In this document: in pieces, positions 7,201 through 11,123 of the stretch | Numbering within the stretch: position 1 is the stretch's first letter | Layout of the letters: the number at the start of each line of letters is the position of its first letter | Assembly (NCBI GenBank): GCA_018666295.1 | Contig: JABIZW010000176.1 | Coordinates: 1-11,123, forward strand | Origin: Halieaceae bacterium | GTDB taxonomy: Bacteria > Pseudomonadota > Gammaproteobacteria > Pseudomonadales > Halieaceae | Direction of reading: 5' to 3' | Length of the DNA stretch: 11,123 nt | Program-made: the position numbers and the translations under genes | The notes under the pieces: generated by a model | What the model was told of the DNA's origin: nothing | Databases searched by the model: none | What the model saw: only the letters and a program-made list of their open reading frames with translations

Positions 7201-7775
7201 GCGCAAAAGAGCGAAAAGAATACTTGGACGCGCAAGATAACGATCTGCGGACGGCGCTCGAGACACTGCAAAACGCCATTAAGAAGATTGACAAGGAAAC
7301 GCGCAGTCGCTTTAAAGATACGTTCGACACCGTCAATGCGGGCTTTAGTGAGCTCTTCCCCAAAGTGTTTGGTGGGGGCACCGCCTTTCTTGAGATGACG
7401 GGTGATGACCTCTTGGACACAGGTGTTTCGATTATGGCCCGACCACCGGGCAAGAAAAATAGCACGATCCATTTGTTGTCTGGCGGCGAAAAAGCGATGA
7501 CCGCCATCGCGCTGGTTTTTTCTATTTTCCAGCTCAATCCGGCGCCATTTTGTATGTTGGACGAGGTTGATGCGCCGTTAGATGACGCAAACGTTGGGCG
7601 CTATGCGCGTCTCGTGTCAGAAATGTCAAAGAAAGTACAATTTGTCTTTATCACGCACAACAAGATAACTATGGAAGCAGCTGAGCAATTGATGGGCGTT
7701 ACCATGCATGAGCCTGGTGTCTCGAGATTAGTCACCGTTGACATCGAGGAAGCTGCAAGACTCGCCGCGAGCTAA
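4278..7775 (+). CDS. smc: SMC chromosome segregation ATPase
   Basis: This 1165-residue SMC protein forms homodimers that, with ScpA/ScpB, organise and compact the chromosome by ATP-driven DNA loop handling in the cytoplasm. The N-terminal head carries Walker A GPNGCGKS (residues 31-38) and the typical IIDAVRWVMGE sequence. Residues of about 160-505 and 660-1000 form two long Gln/Glu/Arg/Ala-rich coiled-coil arms around a hinge at about 511-655. The C-terminal head has the ABC signature LSGGE (1067-1071) and Walker B CMLDEVDAPLDD (D1095, E1096), followed by FVFITHNK. Length is normal for bacterial SMC (about 1150-1190). The ATG at 4278 follows GAGGG (4270-4274), and the protein starts with the usual MRLKSISLAGFKSFVD. 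The hinge lacks the glycine-rich GGSxTGG segment seen in Bacillus-type hinges. Next comes zipA, after 8-11 bases. Its scpA and scpB partners are not in the window. Confidence 0.98.
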   Translation: MRLKSISLAGFKSFVDPTKVTLPSNMCAVVGPNGCGKSNIIDAVRWVMGESSAKTLRGESMSDVIFNGTTHRQPVGQASIELLFDNSTGKVGGEYAAYSEISVRRLVTREGTSDYFLNGNKCRRRDITDLFLGTGLGPRSYAIIEQGMISRLIESRPEDLRVYIEEAAGISKYKERRRETENRMQRTLDNLDRLTDLREELERNLGHLKRQAQAAERYALYKTQERELKAQLLVLQRQVQAGVESRAQREIDEFATEKERYQSQVSASIADIELLRQSITEANTSTGELQGSFYSLGSEVSQIEQSINFAKQRRETLAKDLEQTLQGKQRELGLMDSDSQRLKELSEALTSIEPTLAREREEVGRVDKSLQDAEKIAATADGDWDSFTQRAAVPRQQVEVQQGRQANAERNLVTLTERLSRIKTELEQLGRAGDDQDVDSMSDALQAAQAGVTGVKENLDELKNALGESRAKLETLRQQQDELRRQAQTLSGQRASLEALQSDAREEHAGQSATDWLRMQGVEKQGVVLDAISVDAGYEAAADLVLGDWLSAFRAELAAFNALDTEPSSGLRLVDLASASRSTEPSMLAHYVDVPEAVQHVLAEVHVVDDWRTALAQRSTLSDGASIVSKDGLWVSKHWIRTRSEADAEQGIIARQARLSGVVEALDRVTAELSTTDVSISEHQALRSEIEQSIDAAQESMQVALHEASRLDAQKRALLAQREQRQAREAQLRQDLADLEVRGAEEQAVITQAVQMLTRAKMQVESDESVRSDLESARETAREHVRQSRQAKQQADVALNRSEVRNRELLTQQQALRQSIERARQQVLSYEEREAVIRGEMPTDENPDLEAQQILSQLLEKRLGVEAQLTQARQGLSELETTLRNKEQARMTAEQSVAGVQTRSEGARLKLAETGVRLEQIDTALAELDADVAAVEVDLPEDADETEWLVRVERIGAKIHRLGPINLAAIDETTRAKERKEYLDAQDNDLRTALETLQNAIKKIDKETRSRFKDTFDTVNAGFSELFPKVFGGGTAFLEMTGDDLLDTGVSIMARPPGKKNSTIHLLSGGEKAMTAIALVFSIFQLNPAPFCMLDEVDAPLDDANVGRYARLVSEMSKKVQFVFITHNKITMEAAEQLMGVTMHEPGVSRLVTVDIEEAARLAAS

Positions 7776-7778
7776 GGA
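7774..7778 (+). promoter_or_regulatory. Shine-Dalgarno for zipA
   Basis: AAGGA overlaps the smc TAA stop and is 8 bases before the ATG at 7787 and 5 before the GTG at 7784. A second purine run, AGAGG (7780-7784), is too close to the ATG to serve it. The site shows that zipA is translated directly after smc on the same transcript. Confidence 0.55.
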
Positions 7779-7786
7779 AAGAGGTG

Positions 7787-8701
7787 ATGCCTGACATCTT
7801 CCAAGCGTTGACCACAGAAGCGTTCGTCGCTGTATGTATTATTCTTGCGTTATGCGTGGCGCTCGTTGTGAGCTTTCGACGCAAACGGCGCAACGGCTAC
7901 AAGATGAACGCGCGGGTCGTTCGAGACGAATCGGCCGCACCGGACTACCACGATCGAAGTGCGCGAGAGCTTCCCAATGGTGGCGCCCGACCGGTGGGCC
8001 GACAGGAACCCACGTTTGGCAAGTATGTGGACGAAGCGTTATCGAGCACAGGCGGGTCGGTGCCGGTCAGCGAAGAAAGTCTCTACGCTGTAGCTGAAAA
8101 GACGACGTTAACGGCTGATAGTGCAGAGGGTGTTGATGAATCGCTCCACGAAACGAATGAAAGTGAAGCCGACAACCTTGCCGACCCACGTACCTTAGAT
8201 TGGCTCGACGAAATTGAGGCAATTCCAGCGGCTCAAGGTCAGACGGCAGCATTGCCGCGTCATGAAGATGCGACCGTGTATTCGCTCAACGTGATGGCTC
8301 GCGCTGAGCAAGGCTTTGCCGGCGATGACGTGCTCAGGGTGCTTTTAGGCTGCGGTCTGCGCTTCGGCGACATGGATTTTTTTCACTTGAGTCAAGCACA
8401 AGGCGGCCAACCCACGATTCAATTCAGCGTGGCCAATATGATGCAGCCTGGTGTCTTCGATCTCGAGGCGATGAACACCCTGCACACGAAAGGCTTGATG
8501 TTTTTTATGACGCTGCCAGGTCCTGAGGAGATGGTGAGGGCATTTGACTTGATGCTGGAGACAGCTCATACGGTCGCGCACAGTCTGGGCGGCGATGTTT
8601 ATGATGAAACACGTAGCGTGATGACGAAGCAATATGTCGAAAGTCTCCGTCAATCGATTAGAGAGTACGAAAACAAATCACGAGCTGAGAAACTGAGGTG
8701 A
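7787..8701 (+). CDS. zipA: ZipA, FtsZ-tethering cell division protein
   Basis: This 304-residue bitopic inner-membrane protein anchors and bundles FtsZ at the division site. The N-terminal transmembrane segment (about residues 12-30) is followed directly by RRKRR, giving the N-out topology of ZipA. A hydrophilic linker of about 130 residues follows, basic at first and then strongly acidic (about 85-160). The globular ZipA_C domain (about 162-295) reads TVYSLNVMARAEQGFAGDDV and then VLLGCGLRFGDMDFFH, the fold that binds the FtsZ C-terminal tail. E. coli ZipA is slightly longer (328) with a Pro/Gln-rich linker, which is absent here. The ATG at 7787 was preferred; a GTG directly before it at 7784 would add one residue. 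Location between smc and ligA is a well-known gammaproteobacterial arrangement. The stop overlaps the ligA GTG. Confidence 0.95.
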   Translation: MPDIFQALTTEAFVAVCIILALCVALVVSFRRKRRNGYKMNARVVRDESAAPDYHDRSARELPNGGARPVGRQEPTFGKYVDEALSSTGGSVPVSEESLYAVAEKTTLTADSAEGVDESLHETNESEADNLADPRTLDWLDEIEAIPAAQGQTAALPRHEDATVYSLNVMARAEQGFAGDDVLRVLLGCGLRFGDMDFFHLSQAQGGQPTIQFSVANMMQPGVFDLEAMNTLHTKGLMFFMTLPGPEEMVRAFDLMLETAHTVAHSLGGDVYDETRSVMTKQYVESLRQSIREYENKSRAEKLR

Positions 8702-10713
8702 GCACCCCTGAGCTGGAGATCATGGCGCTCAGAGAGCGGCTCGATGTGTGGTCACTGGCGTATCATCGCGACGACAATCCCCTGGCGAGTGATGCGGAAT
8801 ATGATACTGCGCTCCGACGACTGCGTGATCTGGAGTTACTGCACCCCGAGTATTTTTCAGCATCGTCGCCGACTCAGCGCGTGGGCGATACGCCCTTGGG
8901 TGAGTTTGTTAGCGTGGGCCACAAGCTGCCAATGCTTAGCTTAGACAACGCCTTTAGTGGCGACGATTTAGCCGCTTTTGAGGAGCGTAACGCGGCAAAG
9001 CTAGGGGTTCATTCGTTAACGTTTTGTTGTGAGCCAAAGCTTGATGGTGTTGCCATGAGTCTTTTGTACGAAGACGGCAATCTCGTGCGCGCTGCCACAC
9101 GTGGTGATGGGTCATCGGGCGAGGACATTACGCACAATGCGCGCACGATTGATACGGTCCCATTGCGCTTGCGAGTTCTATCATGTCCAAAGGTCCTTGA
9201 AGTTCGCGGAGAAGTAGTGATTCCCCGCGGTGCATTTGCCACCTTAAATGCCCAGCAAGCGCAACGAGGAGAAACTGTATTTCAGAATCCGAGAAATGCG
9301 GCGGCGGGCAGTTTGCGGCAACTTAATTCAAGAGTGACCGCCACTCGACCACTGGTTTTTATGGCTTATGCGGTGGGTTATACCGAGGAGGCTGAGCTGC
9401 CGGCTACCCACAGCCATACGCTGGCATATTTGCGCGATGCGGGATTTAAAACGTCGGGGCTTATTGAGTGTGTCGAGGGATGGGCTGCAGCCGAGCACTA
9501 TGTTGAACGCATTTTAGTTCAGCGCGATGCAATGGACGTTGATATTGACGGTGTGGTCGTGAAGGTCGACGACTTCGCGCAACAGCAACGTTTGGGTTTT
9601 GTTGCGCGTGCACCGCGGTGGGCGATTGCCCGAAAATTTCCAGCTCAAGAGGAGGTCACGAGGCTCTTGGGCATTGACTACCAAGTAGGAAGGACCGGAG
9701 CGATTACACCCGTTGCCCGTCTCAAGCCGGTATTTGTAGGGGGCGTTACGGTCAGTAATGCCACGCTGCACAATGTTGACGAAATGGCTCGCCTCGATAT
9801 TCGAATCGGTGATGAGGTCATTGTCCGCCGCGCGGGCGATGTGATCCCTCAGATTGTTCGTTCCTTGGTCGACAGACGCGTCGGAAACCCTGAAACCGTC
9901 ATCTTTCCAAGTCATTGTCCGGACTGCTCTACGCCGCTTACGCGCGATCTTGACGAAGCGGCGATCCGCTGCGACAACCGAACGGGCTGCCCGGCGCAGC
10001 AAAAGGCAGCGCTTGAGCACTTTGTCTCTCGCAAGGCCTTAGATATTGATGGTGTTGGGGAAAAGCTGCTCCATCAATTGTTCGACACAGGTTTGGTGAG
10101 ATCGGTCGCTGACCTTTACGAGTTGACAGTGGAGCAGGTGGCGGCGTTGGATCGAATGGGCCTCAAATCTGCGCAAAAAGCCATTGATGCGATTGACAAA
10201 AGTAAGGTCACGGACTTACACCGGTTCCTTTACGCCTTAGGTATTCGAGAAGTGGGAGAGGCGACGGCGCGTGCTCTGGCTGCGCATTTTGGATCCCTCG
10301 ATGCAATTGCGTCCGCGTCGCAGAACGCGCTGGAAGAGGTATCCGATGTGGGTCCAGTGGTCGCTACCCATATTCGTCGCTATTTTTCCCTTGAATCGAA
10401 TCGACGACTCATTGATCGATTGTTGCACGTGGGTATGGACTGGGTAGATACGCAAGAGTCGAGCCATGCTAATGCCGTCCTGGCGGGTCAAACGTGGGTG
10501 GTTACGGGTAAGTTAGAGTCGATGTCGCGCGACGCCGCTGGCGCTTTGGTCAGGCGTTTAGGTGGGCAGACGGTGGGATCGGTGAGTAAAAATACGGATG
10601 TGCTACTCGCCGGCCCCGGTGCGGGCTCTAAGCTCAGCAAGGCGCAATCACTCGGGTTGAAGATTATTGATGAGTCGGAGTTTGCAAAAATAGTATCGGA
10701 GGCAGGCGTGTGA
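8698..10713 (+). CDS. ligA: LigA, NAD+-dependent DNA ligase
   Basis: This 671-residue ligase seals nicks in replication, including Okazaki fragments, and in repair, using NAD+ as the AMP donor. Domain Ia carries the NMN-binding residues Y22, H23, D32, Y35 and D36. The adenylation domain has the catalytic lysine in CEPKLDG (K114) and ATRGDG(S/T)GEDIT further on. An OB fold (about 318-400) contains QVGRTGAITPVA. A zinc finger uses C407, C410, C425 and C431, one residue offset from E. coli LigA. Helix-hairpin-helix repeats (about 440-585) include LYALGIREVGEATA. A BRCT domain (about 596-671) begins with GQTWVVTGKL. Length equals the E. coli protein (671). The GTG start overlaps the zipA stop (GTGA), implying coupling. 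ATG at 8722, eight codons in, is a possible alternative. All catalytic features appear intact. Confidence 0.98.
   Translation: MSTPELEIMALRERLDVWSLAYHRDDNPLASDAEYDTALRRLRDLELLHPEYFSASSPTQRVGDTPLGEFVSVGHKLPMLSLDNAFSGDDLAAFEERNAAKLGVHSLTFCCEPKLDGVAMSLLYEDGNLVRAATRGDGSSGEDITHNARTIDTVPLRLRVLSCPKVLEVRGEVVIPRGAFATLNAQQAQRGETVFQNPRNAAAGSLRQLNSRVTATRPLVFMAYAVGYTEEAELPATHSHTLAYLRDAGFKTSGLIECVEGWAAAEHYVERILVQRDAMDVDIDGVVVKVDDFAQQQRLGFVARAPRWAIARKFPAQEEVTRLLGIDYQVGRTGAITPVARLKPVFVGGVTVSNATLHNVDEMARLDIRIGDEVIVRRAGDVIPQIVRSLVDRRVGNPETVIFPSHCPDCSTPLTRDLDEAAIRCDNRTGCPAQQKAALEHFVSRKALDIDGVGEKLLHQLFDTGLVRSVADLYELTVEQVAALDRMGLKSAQKAIDAIDKSKVTDLHRFLYALGIREVGEATARALAAHFGSLDAIASASQNALEEVSDVGPVVATHIRRYFSLESNRRLIDRLLHVGMDWVDTQESSHANAVLAGQTWVVTGKLESMSRDAAGALVRRLGGQTVGSVSKNTDVLLAGPGAGSKLSKAQSLGLKIIDESEFAKIVSEAGV
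10698..10702 (+). promoter_or_regulatory. Strong Shine-Dalgarno for the lipoprotein gene, inside ligA
   Basis: GGAGG lies in the last codons of ligA, 7 bases before the GTG at 10710. It is the best ribosome binding site in the window and fixes the start of the following gene within GTGTGA, overlapping the ligA stop. Confidence 0.7.
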
Positions 10714-11123
10714 AGCAGATCAGATCTCGGTGTGCGCAATTCCTTATCGTCATTGTGACCGTGACGGGCTGTGCCAGCGCACCTCCCGATAAATTGGACA
10801 ATGTCTGTGATATTTTCCGTGAAAAAGGGGGATGGTATGACGATGCTGTCGACTCACGTAAGCGGTGGGGGGTTCCGGTTTCGATCATGATGGCGTTTAT
10901 GCATCAGGAATCGCGTTTTGTTGCAGGCGCTAAGCCACCACGTAAACAGATTTGGGGGTTTATTCCCGGGCCGAGAGCGAGTGACGCGTACGGCTACTCG
11001 CAGGCCAAAACCAGCACCTGGGACTGGTACAAACGTAAGTCCGGTAATCATGGTGCTGATAGAGATGACTTTGACGACGCGATTGATTTCGTCGGTTGGT
11101 ATAATCACACGACGCATCAGGTC
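10710..11123 (+). CDS. Putative lipoprotein with lytic-transglycosylase (SLT)-like domain (5' part)
   Basis: The open frame runs 138 codons from the GTG at 10710 to the window edge without a stop, so the C-terminus is missing. The N-terminus is a lipoprotein signal: positive residues K2, R5 and R7, a hydrophobic core at about 11-19, and a lipobox V18-T19-G20-C21. Alanine at +2 would favour outer-membrane sorting. The mature part contains WGVPVSIMMAFMHQESRF, resembling the SLT/lysozyme-like fold with E67 as the likely catalytic acid. It is followed by AYGYSQA (93-99), which corresponds to the GxxQ region of that fold, and DFVGWYN (126-132). A proline- and aromatic-rich insert (about 75-91) separates the first two. 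By family analogy it would cleave or bind peptidoglycan. Activity is not shown, and a non-catalytic relative is possible. Strong GGAGG and overlap with ligA suggest co-expression with smc-zipA-ligA. Confidence 0.75.
   Translation, partial: MKQIRSRCAQFLIVIVTVTGCASAPPDKLDNVCDIFREKGGWYDDAVDSRKRWGVPVSIMMAFMHQESRFVAGAKPPRKQIWGFIPGPRASDAYGYSQAKTSTWDWYKRKSGNHGADRDDFDDAIDFVGWYNHTTHQV

Noticed and set aside
6759..7537. Two long antisense open frames (237 and 216 codons) opposite the C-terminal part of smc
   Set aside because: They overlap each other and a clearly conserved smc coding region. Their products are rich in Ser, Arg and Cys with no recognisable domain, and no start context supports them. 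They are shadows of smc codon use.
4278..7775. Repetitive-looking Gln/Arg/Glu codon runs in smc as possible DNA repeats
   Set aside because: They follow the heptad composition of the coiled coil. I saw no exact tandem or direct repeat unit.
9514..10020. Antisense open frame of 168 codons opposite ligA
   Set aside because: It lies opposite the highly conserved OB-fold and zinc-finger region of ligA and shows no protein-like features.
10664..11117. Two antisense open frames (74 and 87 codons) at the right end
   Set aside because: They cover the same bases as the forward lipoprotein frame, which has a strong Shine-Dalgarno, a lipobox and lysozyme-like motifs.
1..11123. A new defence, mobile or secondary-metabolism system
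   Set aside because: All the sequence except about 100 bases is accounted for by recognised housekeeping genes and one partial lipoprotein. There are no integrases, transposases, repeats of CRISPR type, toxin-antitoxin pairs or composition shifts visible.

Overview
The window is a compact, wholly forward-strand stretch of conserved housekeeping genes from a gammaproteobacterium. Three things point there: system I cytochrome c maturation genes with separate ccmH and ccmI, a canonical smc instead of the MukB of enterics, and the order smc-zipA-ligA (zipA is essentially confined to Gammaproteobacteria). Base composition by eye is moderate (about mid-50s % GC). A Pseudomonas-like or marine oligotrophic lineage such as the Halieaceae/OM60 group would fit, but that placement is a guess.

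Layout. Bases 1-4175 hold the distal part of a ccm operon: the last 15 codons of an upstream gene (probably ccmE), then ccmF, ccmG, ccmH and ccmI, every junction overlapping. Together these encode apocytochrome c thiol handling (CcmG, CcmH), apocytochrome presentation (CcmI) and heme ligation (CcmF) on the periplasmic face of the inner membrane. Bases 4176-4277 form the only real intergenic region. It contains two mutually exclusive hairpins and a weak candidate promoter. Bases 4278-10713 hold smc (chromosome organisation), zipA (FtsZ tethering at the divisome) and ligA (NAD+-dependent DNA ligase). Bases 10710-11123 hold the start of a lipoprotein with lytic-transglycosylase-like motifs, cut by the window end. 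It is preceded by a strong Shine-Dalgarno sequence and overlaps the ligA stop.

The genes look like two transcription units, ccm and smc-zipA-ligA-lipoprotein, although no strong terminator separates them and read-through is possible. Almost every gene starts at GTG or TTG or within the stop codon of the preceding gene, which implies translational coupling. I saw no mobile element, CRISPR array, tRNA, rRNA, prophage or defence gene, and no convincing evidence of an undescribed system. The items most worth a second look are the competing hairpins in front of smc and the coupled lipoprotein after ligA.
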